DNA of 64,000 nt. It comes from Apiospora phragmitis (taxonomy: Eukaryota > Ascomycota > Sordariomycetes > Amphisphaeriales > Apiosporaceae). Positions 34,200 to 47,200 of this stretch are shown piece after piece (the first letter of the stretch is position 1; each line of letters begins with the position of its first letter). The stretch is from NCBI GenBank assembly GCA_038363925.1, contig JAQQWL010000006.1:786501-850500 (forward strand). Direction: 5' to 3'. Below the pieces are notes generated by a model that searched no databases, was not told the DNA's origin, and was given only the letters and a program-made list of their open reading frames with translations. The position numbers and the translations under genes are program-made.

Positions 34200-37100
34200 T
34201 ATTAATAATAATTATGTAAAGAAGGATTAATAAAAGAAATCTCTCTTTTTTTTTATATTTCTTTTTTTTTAATTACTTACCGTGCGAGTTTAGCTTTTCG
34301 ATATACGTTTTTATGTGTACGATGAGGCTATTTATTGAGATTAGTTATTTAAGGGCCTTATTTAGGGATACTTTAGTAAAGGTATCTACCGGATTATTTT
34401 TATTATTAATATAATAAACCTTTAATATCTTTTTTTTTATACGATTCCCGGAGGGATATAATATTAATTATAAGCCTTTTTCGTTTATTATACCTAGTTT
34501 AACTAGGTAATCGTAAAATAATTTCGAGTCTATATAAAAAGTTATCGGAATATTTTAAAATCCTAGTGTTCGTATAATTCTTTTAAGCGTGGTATTTAAT
34601 ATAATACCGCTGTTTATATCGAAAGTTATGTTATATAATTTATTAATTAATACGTTTTTAATAACTCTTTTATATTTAATTAAATTTTAATAAATGATAT
34701 TACTTTAGATTTAGAATTTATTTTTTATATGATAAATCTTTTAGTTTAATAAGATTAGGTATTTAAATTAAGAGGTTAAGTCTTCGTTATTTACGAACGA
34801 GCCGTCGATAAAAATATATATCTTTATATAGTAAAGGTTAAGCGGGATATATTTTAAGCCGCGTATTTAATTCGAAATCTATTAGTTAATTTATATGTTT
34901 AGGTTTTCGATATTTTTATTCTTTAGGGTTTATATTTAAACGGCGGTAGATAGGTTGTACGCTGCCTCTAGTTAATAAAATAGATGCGAGATATGCCCCT
35001 CTCGTACGCTAGGAGACGTATTACTAGCCTCTGTCGATAGCTTTCGGGTCGATAAGCTTTAATTGGTTAGCCTGTCCTTTTTATTCGAAAAGGATATCGT
35101 ACGATTTTAATTAAATCTTGCCTCCGTTAAACTCGATCGGCGTGTTTTCGGTCAGGATGTTCTTTAATTTTATATAGAATTATTCCTTTATTAGCTTTTT
35201 TTCCTCTTTTTTAAAAAAAGGGATTATAACGAAGCTAAACGTATCGTTAATTTATATTATTATAATACCGAAAGTATCTAATCCTTCCGTAATAAATAAT
35301 AAATAGGCGTCGTACGTTAATACGGTTATTTTTAAATTTTATACGTAATAATTATAATACGTTTTAAACTAGTAAAGTCTTAACTTTATTAATTTGTATA
35401 AAGGTAATACGATTTAAAATAATGTTCTTTTAAGGTATTAAATCTTTAATTTTATTAGTAAGCGTACGTAAATTAGTCGGTTTAATTTATTATATAACTA
35501 AGTATACGTTTATATAATATCGCGTAGCTCGTTTTATACGTTAAAGTTTCGGATCAGGGTCGGTCCGAAGGTTAAAAAAGATCTTTAGCTCATCCGTTAA
35601 ATTATTAATAACTAGGTTAAAATAGCCTCCTTTTTTATATCTCCGTAGCCCTATATTACGAGCTTAAACTTCTTGTACGGCTTCGTAGTTTTATCCTTAA
35701 TTTCTTATACGAGCCGTATTTTAAAAATTCTCCGGCCGGTATACTTATTCGGGTCGAATCGAATAAATTCGAAAACCTTTCGTATAACGAGATTATTAAT
35801 CTTTTTTACGTTAGACTTTTAAAACGGGTATCCGGACGAGGTAATAACCCTATTTTATTAAAACTTAATTACTAGTTCGTAATTTTTTTATTCTTTTTAG
35901 GTAAGGAATATAACGGCTCGAACGTTCCAGAATAGGTATTTTCTAAGTCGTCCTCGGCCGCGTTATACGGGAGCTACCGTAATTTCCTCGGTTATCGGTT
36001 CAATATTTAGGGTATTTACCGGCTATTCCGGATTTGGTTATATATCTAGCTCGTTACGCGGTTCTTCGGCCTCTTCCCGGTAATACGGCTTAATTTAAGT
36101 TATTTAAAAAGCTTTTAAGCCGTTTAAGGTATTTACCCGGATTGTACAGTTTTTAATAATTATTATTTTATATAGTCCGGTTTATCTTTTTTTTTCCCGC
36201 TAAATTAGGACTTTATTTTAAAGCGGGAGTATTAAGATATTATAAATAACTAGTTTATTCCGGGTATTTAAAGCTCGGTAAATATCGATATTTATATATA
36301 TTTTCTGAAGTATTTTTATTACTTTTTATACGGCTTCTCTTTATGCTTAGATCTCCGGTAATAGTAATAAGTTCCCGTCGATATAAAGGTATATTTTAAA
36401 TACGAGCAAGGTAAGAACTAAGTTATTAAAGCCAGCCGTATCGTTTAAAGCTTTAATTATTATTTAAAATATTATTTCGGTATTTATATAATAACCGAGA
36501 TTTTTTTATAAAATATTATAGGCCCTACGTAATAGAATATACGTTTATTTAACCTTATTTATTATTTAATAAGTTTCGATAAGTATTTATTTATAAGTAA
36601 TTTTTATTATTTATATATAGTTTCGAAATTCTCTTTAAAAATGTATGCCCGGATTATACGAGATATAATTAAAAAGTCTTTAATATATATATATTTAGTA
36701 TTTATAAAGGGTATTTTAAATATTTTATACGCTAAGCGAATATAAGAATATAACTATTTAAAAGGATATATTCGAATCGATTACGTAAAATACGTCTTAT
36801 TTATTAATATAAATAACGTTTATAATAATTTCGTAATTAAAATCTTATTCGTTTTATAACGAGAATTTAAATTTTTATAATACTAGATCGTACGTTTAAT
36901 ATTAGGAGTAAAACTTTTAAATTTTATTAAAAATAGTAAGATCGACGTTATCGTAGCCGGCGTTTTTTTAAAAAATATGGAGCTTTTTTATACAAAGGTA
37001 TTTAAAATATCGGTAGAGGTATTAAAGCTATTTTTTAATAAAATATAACGTCGTTTTTATACGGCAGATATTAAAGAATAAATGTTCTTATTTCTTAATT

Positions 37101-39849
37101 ATAAAGAATATTTCGTTATTTTTTTATATAATAAAATTAAAAATATTATTATAATACGTTTTAAACTAATCGGCGTTATATAATAAAAATAAAAAAAAAG
37201 TTATAATATTTAAAATATAATATTTTATTATTTTTAATAAATTTTATATATTAATTATTTTAATTAATAAAATAGGCTTTAAACTTTTAAACTTAATTTC
37301 GATACTTTTCGAAGTTTAATTAATTTATACGTTTAAGTTTTTTTATATATAAGCTTTTATTTAAAACTTTTTAATTATTAAAAATAAAGCGGCGCTAATA
37401 TTTTAAAGCTTTTTTTAATAAGTTTAATTATATAAATTATTAAGGTTAAATTAGTCGGCTTATATAATAATTTTTAAATAAATATCTTTATTAATAAACT
37501 AATAATAAAACGCGGCGTTTATTAAATAAATAATACTTTATTATATATTTTTTAAATTAAGGTACTCGTACTTTTTTTCGTTATTTTTTAACTCTTCCTT
37601 ATTCTTTTCCTAATCCCGGATAAACATTTCGTACTTATTTTAAAAAAGAAGGCCTTATCCAATATTATTGCACGTTTAAAAATATTAGTTCCTTATTCGG
37701 AACTACTTTTCGGCTAGGTGGTTTATTAATTAATAGCTTTATTTATAATAAATTCGGTAGGTTCTTTATTTAAACTTCCGATTCTTATATAATAATCTTA
37801 ATTAAAAAGTACCGGCGGGTCGCTAGATCCTTTTTTATCCTAATAGTTAGTTATTATATAATAATTTATTACTATAAGTTAATCGGTTTTTTTTTTATAC
37901 AGTTATTTATAAACTATTTATTAATTAAATATGTATTTATAACTAGGTTTTAATATAATTCCTCTATTAAATATCGTTTTAATAATATTTAATCTGTTAT
38001 TATATTTAACGATACGCGAAAGTTTAAAAATAACGCTTTATATATTAACTTTTAATAAATAAAGGTTAATAAAAGTTTCGGAACTTTTTAATAAACTTTT
38101 ACAATAAAAGTATAAAGAGCGATCTCTTTTTTAAATCTTTTTCGAAAGCTCGTTATATAAGCTAGAGCTTATTTAATAGGATTTCTAAAGCCTCGATAAG
38201 TTATTTTTCGACGTTTTTACTTTTTACTCGTATAAAAAAAATTATTATTTAATTTATAAAATATTATACGTAATTTATTATTATATTAAAATACGAATTT
38301 ATTAAATAATATATCTCGTTTTATTTCTTTTTAAGTCCGATATAATTAAAATAAAATACCTCCGTACGGCCGGAAAAAATATTTAAAAAAACTATATAAT
38401 ATTAATCTTTTAATATATTTAACCGTTAATATATTTCGATAAATATCCGTACTCTATTATAAAAGATATTATATAGTTTACCGGTATAGTTCTTTTCCTT
38501 TCTTTATACCTTCGAAAAAATAATAACCTTATTTTAATTAATTTTACCGTTATAAATAGCTCGGCTTAAAAGGATATCGTATTTCGTAACGTACGCTAAA
38601 CTAGATAATCGTGCCGTTTAATCCGGCGGTATCGGAATCGGAAAAAGAAAAAAGATAACGTCTTACAACGCTTAGGTACTTAAGAATCTAGGGTTAGACG
38701 TCGGGCCTAAAGTATTTAAAACTTTAGGATTAAACGTCGGTTTTAAAGTACCTTATAATATCGCGGACGATTACTCCGTACGGAGACCGGGTATCTCTCG
38801 TTTAAGCGGCGGTTCTTCGACTATCTATTCTCGGGAAAAGTATAAAATATCCTCCTTTCGGGTTTCCGAAATCGGTTCTACTAGTCGGTTTTATTAATAT
38901 ATAAGATCGGCCGGTAATACTAAACTTATAAGCTTAGTTTTAAAAGATCTATCCGTTAATATATTAACTCTATATTTTTTAAAATAATTAAAAAGCTTTT
39001 TTTAAAATATATAATTAATTTAACTAAACTAGTATTCGGTTTATTCGTTAAATTTTATAATAAACGATTTTTTAAGGGAAATCTTCTTTATTTTTAATAT
39101 ATAGTATTTTAAAAAGTATCGTACGAGGTATATTATAAATAGTTCGGGTATTATTTCTTTAAAAAATACGTTTAAAAGTTCGAGTTTTTAAAAAGCGAGG
39201 TTAACGTTTTTTTTTTAAACTATTAAAAAAATTCCGGTATCTTAAAATACTTTTTTATATATAAACGGTTCGGGGTTTAAAATCGTCGGTTTATTTAAAT
39301 TCGGTACGTTCGGGCTTAATCCCGATTTATTAACTATAATTAATTTTATTTTAATAAAAGTTATTATTTTATAAATTATATAATAAGGTTATTTAAATAT
39401 ATAATTATATATAGCTTAGCTAGTTTCGTATATAATTCGGAACCTGGTCCCCTTTTTATAATATATATTCGGGAAAAGGGGTTCCTCCTTATACGGTTAA
39501 TTCAATTCGGCTTTTCTTCCGAATCTTTAACGGGCGGAAATTCTCGAGGCTTCTTAATACGGTCGCCCTTATATCGGTAAAGGCGTAAAACCGTTTTTTT
39601 ACTTTTATTAATTTATAATCGCTATAAATAACTATTAATTAATATTAAATAAACTTTCGTACATATAATAATTCCGATTTTAATCGAGGTTTAATTATTC
39701 TTATTTTATTATTTATATCTATTTTTAATACGAGCTACGAGGGGTATTATATACCCCTCTTAATAAAATAGGAAAGGGGTTCGTACGCGTAGGTACGTAA
39801 TACCCCTTTTAAAATAATATAGATAGCTTCAGTTCTAGCTGTTCTAATA
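34200..39849 (-). mobile_element. Ty1/copia-type LTR retrotransposon copy B, RIP-inactivated
   Basis: On the minus strand, from right to left, it has the 5' LTR (39625-39849), a gag/protease/integrase part, an integrase C-terminal relic (REKKR*TGLYKI, about 36165-36220), reverse transcriptase (EGLDTFGIIII*INDTFSF, about 35215-35275, corresponding to the TDDTF-type catalytic segment) and the end of RNase H (NNPVDTFTKVSLNKALK, about 34330-34410). The order integrase then reverse transcriptase identifies the copia superfamily. The catalytic Asp pair now reads Asn-Asp, and stops stand at Gln and Trp sites. No 3' LTR is visible to the left; the Fot1-type element at 32053-33972 lies just beyond. 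Differences from copy A are almost all transitions where I aligned them by eye. Confidence 0.8.
39625..39849 (-). repeat. LTR at the 5' end of copia copy B
   Basis: This is the best-preserved LTR of the window: TTCCGATTTTAATCGAGG, TACGAGCTACGAGGGGTATT, ATACCCCTCTTAATAAAATA and GGTTCGTACGCGTAGGTACG, ending TAGCTGTTCTAATA at 39849. On the minus strand it starts TATTAGAACAGCTA, a TG-to-TA RIP change at the LTR start. The inner limit is approximate. Confidence 0.65.
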
Positions 39850-40495
39850 AAAGCTATTAATAATTTATGCGCATTATTTATTTAAAGCTAGCTATAATAT
39901 AAAGTTTTTTATACTTAAGCTCTTATATTAATTAATTTATATATCTCGTATAATCTTCTTTATATTATAAATCTATTATTAACTCTCGCGTTATATTCTT
40001 TCGATTAATACTTATCGTTAAGTTAAAAAAAAATATAAGCGGCGTAATATATAAGCGTATTAACTAGATTTTAATAATACGCGTTAAACTTTACCTACGT
40101 AATATTAATACCGATTTAATATTTTATTAAATCGAGGTAATTAATAGCGTTAGTATTAAAAGAGATTATTTTAATAAAATAAATTCGAATCTATTAAAAT
40201 AATCGTAACTATTATCATAAGATCTTTTAAAGCCGTATAATCGTTACCGGATTTAACTATCACTTTTAAATTAAATAAAGTAGTCTTTAAAACCCTTTAA
40301 AACTACGTTAATTTTTTTAAAGTCTACTAGTAAATATTAATTAATTAATAGTTTTTTATTAAAAAATAATTCGTTAAGTTAAAGGCTTAATTTTAATACC
40401 TTTAATTAATATATTCTTTTACTCTTTAAGTTTATAAATATATAACACGGGTATATTTAAAGTAAAGACGTAATTTAATAATATATTTAATTATG
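39850..40495. other. AT-rich sequence without recognisable element
   Basis: This has the same RIP-type composition as the rest of the island. I find no terminal repeats and no transposase or polyprotein motifs in any frame. It may be an older element degraded past recognition. Confidence 0.4.
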
Positions 40496-40499
40496 TAAT

Positions 40500-40625
40500 A
40501 ATATTACGATCGGCGGGTTAGTCCCCCGCGGGGTAGCACTTAAGGCGTAGAATTAAATAGAAATGACCGTCTAGTCATTTCCGAAGCTTTTACTTTATAG
40601 GCGTAGTGGTTAGTCTAAACGCACT
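40500..40625 (+). repeat. tRNA-like short repeat, copy 3
   Basis: This is the opposite-strand counterpart of the copies at 23295-23425 and 23588-23790. It contains ACGATCGGCGGGTTAGTCCC, the palindrome CCCGCGGGG, AGCACTTAAGGCGTAGAATT, a perfect 8-bp hairpin (GAAATGAC-CGTCTA-GTCATTTC), and the A-box-like TTTATAGGCGTAGTGGTTAG. No B box is evident downstream, so the tRNA 3' half is missing or decayed. The block 40626-40925 is AT-rich and unrecognised. Confidence 0.5.
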
Positions 40626-40925
40626 ATAATAAATAAATTCTTAACTAACGTGTTTAATTATTTTTAATAAGCTAGAGAGATTTTTTACTTCGATTTACCG
40701 GGTTATTAAAATTAGCGTATTTACTCTTTTAATATAAGAGGAATAGCTCGTTAAGCCGGTCGCTTTAATTAATAATAATAACGAGGATTTAAAGCTTATT
40801 AACCGGTCCTTTTTTCGCTATTATTTATAATAGCTATCGGTTATCTCTTACCCCTCTTTTAAGTATATAGTTATATTATTATTATTATTTTAATAAAAGA
40901 TTTAATAATAATATTTAAGTCTACT

Positions 40926-43900
40926 AAAGGGGCGGCTTCACGATGTGGGCAGAAAGTGGGTGTTAGACGTGCTGGATGATACCAGCAGGCACAGTCGAGT
41001 ATACGAGAGAGGCAGCTTCACGATGTGGGCAGAGCATGGGTATGGATGTGTTTGGCGCCGTTTACCGCACTAGTATCATACTGAAATCCTATGGAGCGCC
41101 ACTGACCACATTCTATTAACCTCGGGCGTGACTCAAATCCGGCTCGAAGTAGCAGCAAGGAGGAGTTTTATGCCTGTCCCGTCCACATGTGGGCGTACGT
41201 TATTGATCGGACTCGAGAACAGCCTTGACATCCTACGGGCCCACAGGCGAATGAGGACGCGGAGGAGAGTAGGGGCAGAGGCGTTTTGTACGAAAGAGGC
41301 GAGTGTGGACGGCGGATAAGGTGCATGCGCCGAAGAGTAGGGTGAGAAAAGGGCGAGAGCGTGTACGTAGTGACTCCACGAAGGTGCGGATATGGTGACC
41401 AAGTCTTACGTCGCAGAGGTCGGATGCGCGGAGCGTTGTATTATGCACAGGGCGTTTGTGGATCGCGTCTATTTCACGAAAGTGGTGAGGATGGACGGTT
41501 CATGAACAAGGCGAAAGAGATGGTCTTCAGAAATACCCTGCTGGGCATGAGGTTCAAACTGCAATTGTTTGAAAGTCCTGATATTTGGTGTACGATTCTC
41601 GTATGTATGTGGTGTATTTGTATCAAGACAGGTTGACACAGCCAGAAGGGTGGAATACTAAAACACCTGGTACCATTGGAGGGCAGGCAGAATGGAAAAT
41701 GCAATGATGCGTAATTAGCGTGTAGAGTGTGGTGTATGCTTGGCGAGAGGACTACGAGAGATGGAGGATGGGTAGTGCGGGCCTCTGAGCCGGCTCAACC
41801 AGAGAACGATGGTCATGTTGGCTGTTATCAAGCTTTTGTCTTTAGGTCGGCAAAGGGGACGAGTGCGTGCGAGTGCTCCTCGGTGTGTGTGGCATTTCCC
41901 AGCACTGGACCGGAGCTCCAACAAGAGAATATGAGACACGGCGTAGACGACACGCAGCTAGATCAGTCAGGTTGGTTGGGACCAGCCAGCCAGCTGCATC
42001 AAGGTACACTGGGAAAGGCGGGAGCGAAGTGGTTACACGAGAAGGCCAGGCGAGCACGAAAGGATCGAGTATGGAAAGCCAGTATTGTAATCAAAAGAGT
42101 CGGATTGGTGTGTTTTCCTATAAAGTATTGGGCATGATGGCTTCTTCTTTAGTTTCCATGCTTGGGGACAGCCTGCTCGCCATGAGTCTTCCGTTTCTGC
42201 TGGGTTGACTTGGTATTGAAGTGTGGTTGGGAAATAAAAGAACGAAAGAAGAGGGCACTATGGGAGGATACTACGCAAAAGCCGAAAGATCAGTACAGCT
42301 GCTGTTCCGCGAGAGAGGCGAGTGTAGACACCAAGAAGACCATCGTGGAGGGTACATACGGCTAGCACTGTACCGAAATGGGTGGGCTTAAAGTGTATGC
42401 ACAAATGAGATGTAAGGGTAGGACGTTGGTGTATAGACAGCGAGTCGATTAAAGAGTGGAAGAAACAGCGAGCTGAGAGCAGGTGCTGAAACGTACCAAT
42501 GCCCATATACAGGAGAGGCACGTGACCATCGCTTTAGCAGAGGCGGGTTCAGATGGAATTTCATGCCAGAGTTGAATGCAGGCAGTGAATTACGAAAGGA
42601 GCGGGCTGAATTTCATTATTTGTTTGTTCGACCCAGGTTTGAACAAGGCGTACTGGTGTTCTCCGAAGAAGGCGAGTACAGTTATTATGCCGAAAAGGGG
42701 TGGCTACGGCCAGGATTGCATCGAAAGAAGTGAAAACAGACAGACAGACGGTGTGGCATGGAATGGCTGGTGTCGACATGCAATGCTTGCCCAAAAAAGG
42801 GCGGCTGTACTGCATCAATTATCATGGAAGGCACGAGTGTAATACTAGTTTCGCTAGACGACAAGGAACACGAAGTACTATATCAAAGAGGCAGGGGGCA
42901 GACAGCCAGTTCTGTAAAGCCATTCAGAATTGTGTGGAAGGGGCGAATGAGGACGGCATTCTTAAAGTGGGTAAGTGCAGACTGATCCTGCAAGGAAAGG
43001 ATGCACTGCAATACCCATCACGAAAGGGGCGGGTGTATTGTTTTCTTGGATATTGGGTTCGAAAGATTGTGGTGCAGTCTTCACCTCGTAAGGAAGGATA
43101 AACACCGGAAGTTGTATTATGGGAAGGGAGATTTGAATCGCTTGTTTCGAATGGGGTGAGTTGGTAGCGACGTCGCGCATCTGTATCATTGTATTGACCC
43201 TCGCCGATCACGTGAGAGGGCTCCCTGATCACGTGAGAAGGAGTGTAGACAGAGTCGGGGAAGATATAAACAAGCCGGAAAGAACGAGGGAGTCGGCAGA
43301 GGTGGGATTAGTTCAGAGCAGCGGTCTGCAGGGGATCGGAGAAGCACTAGACGAGCATGGAGCAGTGTTAGCCAAGCCATTTGGGTGAAAGGGTGGAACG
43401 GGTATGTTATTTAGTTCATTACCTGAGCAGATGATGCAGAGCGTGACGACTGGAAGCATCGAGTCGACTAATTTTGTGAGAGGATAGCTCAAGCAGCTTC
43501 GTATGATAATATTACAGCACAGCCGGTGCAGTATTCCCCAGCTAAAATTCTTTTTGGGTTAAGTCTGGGATCATGGTATTGCCCATCTTGAAAGGGGTGA
43601 ATATAAGCGTGGTATTTGTTATGGAAAGTTGGAAAGTGGTATGATTCGGTTTGTAAGGAACGAATGGCATCGATGGGGAGTTTTTGAGCTCAATTCGGTG
43701 GGAGTTCTTTGTTTTGTATGCGTGTTTCGTTATGTATCAGATGAGTGGTGCTTCATGGCGAACATATTTGGAAGAAAGTCAGACAGAAAAGGCGGATGCG
43801 CATCGTATTGCTGTCGAAAGGGATGAAAGTATTCTTCGTCCTGTGTTTCACGCCAAAGGCACCTGCATCAGCAAAGTGCTATCTGAACTGCAATAATTCA

Positions 43901-44240
43901 AGAAGGGCGAGGGCGATAGTATCACTGTGACAGGCTGCTGGACTTACGGACCTCGAGTACTTGTTGCATTTGGGGAGGCCGGAAATCCACCTCTTCTTGT
44001 TTGCGTGCCTGTTGGCCCGAAAGGGGCGAGTTCAAGTTTTGTCTGCTGTATTTATCAAAAAGTAACACTTGTTTTTCTTGGGGGGGACAAATGCTTTGCT
44101 GGAGTGCTGCGTGTGAGGCAGTACAGTTTTGGATGAATGGATGTTTCATATTCTGTATGTATTCAAAAGGGCCTGTGAAGAACTGCTCTGTGTTCTGCCT
44201 CGACGACAAGGGCCACTGGGTATTGTGAATCTAGCTCTGG
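40926..44240. repeat. Right-hand continuation of the satellite and dispersed CGAAAGGGGCGAGTG motifs
   Basis: At 40955-41010 the left-flank satellite order reappears (TGGGTGTTAGACGTGCT, GATACC, GGCACAGTCGAGTATACGA). AGGCAGCTTCACGATGTGGGCAGA occurs twice (about 40930 and 41010). From there to about 44200 diverged copies of (A)CGAAAGGGGCGAGTG recur without regular spacing, for example near 41289, 41476, 42305, 42590, 42665, 43020 and 44015. Open frames in this zone are short and share no family signal. No gene is supported. The base composition is normal, so this flank has escaped RIP. Confidence 0.55.
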
Positions 44241-47200
44241 TAGTCCAGGGCAAGTTGATAGGCGAGAATATTTTGTTTGTTCTCGGTGAGTGATTTGGCA
44301 TCGAACTGCAGCTAATAGGGTGGAATAACGGGTAATATATCAGGACGTGTGCACATGTGCTCTGGTGAACATGATGCGTACTCTCGAGAAGGATGATGAA
44401 CTATTATTTCAATACCTGCTCAGCATCAAGATTTCACACCTTCAAAATCACTAATGGAGAGTTAAAATGCGGATCCTTTGTTCTGCAGAACAGGGTAGAT
44501 TCACTGAGTGCCACCTAGGAGTTGTAGGGAGTGAATGCCTCATACAGTGACAGTTTGCTTCGAATTGGTATGCCACAACCGCCAGGAAACAATGTCTCAA
44601 TACTCTGGATTCGAAAAAGATGATATGAGATGCTGGATGTGCCTCAAAATTCTTGAGAGGCCGGTTGGCCACACGATACTCCGGAGTGTTTATTGTTGTT
44701 CTAGGAGGGAGGAAATCTAACACCGATGAGAGGTGCTAATTTCACCTACATTCAGGTTACTAAAAGAATACCCAGGGCAATATAAAAGGTACGTTCTGGG
44801 AGCTGGGCCCTTTTTCTGCTGCTTTTTGGTCTCGTGAGCTGTCAACAGAGGGGCGATGAACAAACTAATCGCTGCCTATTTTACCAGAAGATAGCCATTA
44901 CCCCTTGGACTGTACGTGTGCGAGACCCGAGGTAATATTCATGATTTTCATTACTTGATGTTAGCATAGGATTCTACGATGGCCTCCCTAGTTGGACCGT
45001 AACGCCCGGTGGCGGTCTTTGCTGTTCCATGTATTGATATGAGAAGCAGAGGCGAATGTGCCACCTGTGTTATTATCCATGAAAAGTTAAACACCACCTG
45101 GCATGCTTGAAGGACTAGAGTATGGGCAGTACGGCTTGAGGCTGTGGTTGGAATAGATATAACCTCGTACTGCAATCCTCAAGGAGAGCCCCTTACGGTG
45201 AACCCCAGTGTATGTAGCCTTGTTGCATATATCAAGGAGTGGACACGTTGCTTCCTACGGCTGGTTGATGGCTACATGTATAGGTGTGTATCAATGCCGC
45301 TTGTATTTTGTTTTCATCTTCGATTCGATGCCCTAGTAGCCGAGCAAAAACCGAAAGACTTGCAGGTATTCAGAAACAGGATATTCCTGTGCCAAGCTAT
45401 GTGTGTACGATAATGGGTGGTCTTCCACGAACTTTGCTGGCTACCGCTCGTCTTCCGTCTATTACCGAGTCCAAGAGTCCGTCTTGGATCGCCATGTTGC
45501 AGAGGCGTTACCTATCGCAAGTTCACATTAGGCCCTTTATATAGAGCGGCATCAGCCTTCAAAATAGTTGATCAGATGGGCTGACAGATGCCCCTTGTCA
45601 TGTCCTAGTTGGTTTTGTAGCGCACTTATCTTTCATGCATATCACTCGTTGCAACATGGACAGCGGCTGCTTTTCTCAAGTTGGGCGACAAAATTGCATA
45701 TCAGCTTGTCAATGCTAGATGAACACAAGGGTGGCAGAATAAAACACAAAAAAGACTCCGTAGAGCCGACTTTAACTACAGAACATATACTTTGTGGGAA
45801 TTTTCGTCGATGCAGTGGTCATTGGAGACATCAGGATAGCCTCTAACATGACGATGTTCGATAAGGCTATGCCATACGTTGGTTTCCAATTCTAAACTAA
45901 AATAGAGCAGGACGAGATGCATTAAAAAACAGCCCGATGTGTAGGCCTTGAGGGCATGAAAGGAGCCGTCTCCGTGCTGGATGTTAACTGAAACTCCGCG
46001 AAACCGAGGATACCGGAAATGCATATCCATGGTTTGTTCTCAAAAGCAGCAACTGGTAGCCTTTGGCCAGACCATCCTGGAAGAAGCTCACCTCCTTGTT
46101 CAAAGGGATAGACGAGGGAGCGGTGAGAGCACTACATGTCTGCAATCGTGGCTGCCCTAGGGTGGTTGGGAACGCATTCGATTTCCTTGTCATATGGGTT
46201 ACTACTGTTATATCGTAAATTGCCTACCTACTTGGTCCCTGAATCTTGCAAAGGATAGGTCAAAAATAGGCAGACTCGTTACTGATCGCTGATTCCTTAT
46301 AACATAATGTAGAAGTTTTAGTGTTTCGATATTCGCACTTGAAGTTCTGTTTGCGATGTAGAGTTAAGGTTCCAAAATGGTAATCTCAGGGGTAAAGGGA
46401 AAAAAGAACCTGTCGAGCGGGAGAACCCGTTACCACACAGCCGGCTGTATGTGCGCAACGGCCATGCGCCACTCCACCAAACCCCCGCTGATGAGCCCGG
46501 AGCTGCTGGGGGTGAGATGGGTTGGAATTTGCGGGGACGTCCAGATGAGAGTTGCACTTTCATTTTCTCCACACGCACTCGCTGGTCGTACGGCCTCTAC
46601 TTGTTTGAATCAAGAAGGCGTACCGAGTATGTATGCAAGAGAAGAGATCGAAGATATACGCCAAGTGAGGGTTCAGGTACTACAACAGCCGGAGCTAGCC
46701 AAAAGGCCAAGGGCGTTGCCGTCGGGCTGTCCTCCCGATGCATCAGCATGGCTATGTAGGGAAGAATTAGCGATTATGACCGGTGATAGCACAAGAAGGA
46801 TGAAGAACACCGACAAGGTCGGATAATGGAAATTTATCCGTATATAGCTCTTCAAGTGATGTTATGACACGAATGCAATGCAACCTCGCCAAAAGCGACC
46901 GAGATCTCTGGGTGCAGGTGGGTGGATGTCAGGTGTTCATCCCACGATTTCCTGGACGGGATCGGGTTCAGAGACGAGAGGCGAGATACCCCTGTCCGAA
47001 GAAGAAGAAGGAGAAGAAAGAGAAAAGGAAGGGTTTCGTGGGGCAAGCAGATCCCACGTGCGACTAGTTACACGACCCGACAGAAGGAAAACCACAAATG
47101 ACTCTTCCTGCAGTTTGTCAACCTGCCAGTGATCGTGATGGGCAAGCAAGTGCTGAGAAATCAACTGAGGAGACAAACAGTGCATACCAGGGCCAGTCAT

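Larger units (their letters stand above)
19010..40925. other. AT-rich RIP island with nested transposable elements
   Basis: Composition changes abruptly at 19010 and reverts at about 40925. Within the block CA and TG dinucleotides are almost absent over long lines, TA is very frequent and CG is kept. That is the expected result of RIP (C to T within CpA on either strand). No intact gene is present. Coding relics keep recognisable protein motifs with stops mostly where Trp or Gln codons would be. It behaves like facultative or centromere-like heterochromatin of RIP-competent fungi; whether it is centromeric cannot be judged from sequence. Confidence 0.9.

Noticed and set aside
19010..40925. 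Mitochondrial DNA insertion as cause of the AT-rich block
   Set aside because: The block holds nuclear transposon relics, keeps CG while losing CA/TG, and shows no mitochondrial genes.
46377..46826. Open frame of 149 codons in the 44-47.8 kb gap
   Set aside because: No family signal, no splice support and competing frames of similar length; could not be supported as a gene.
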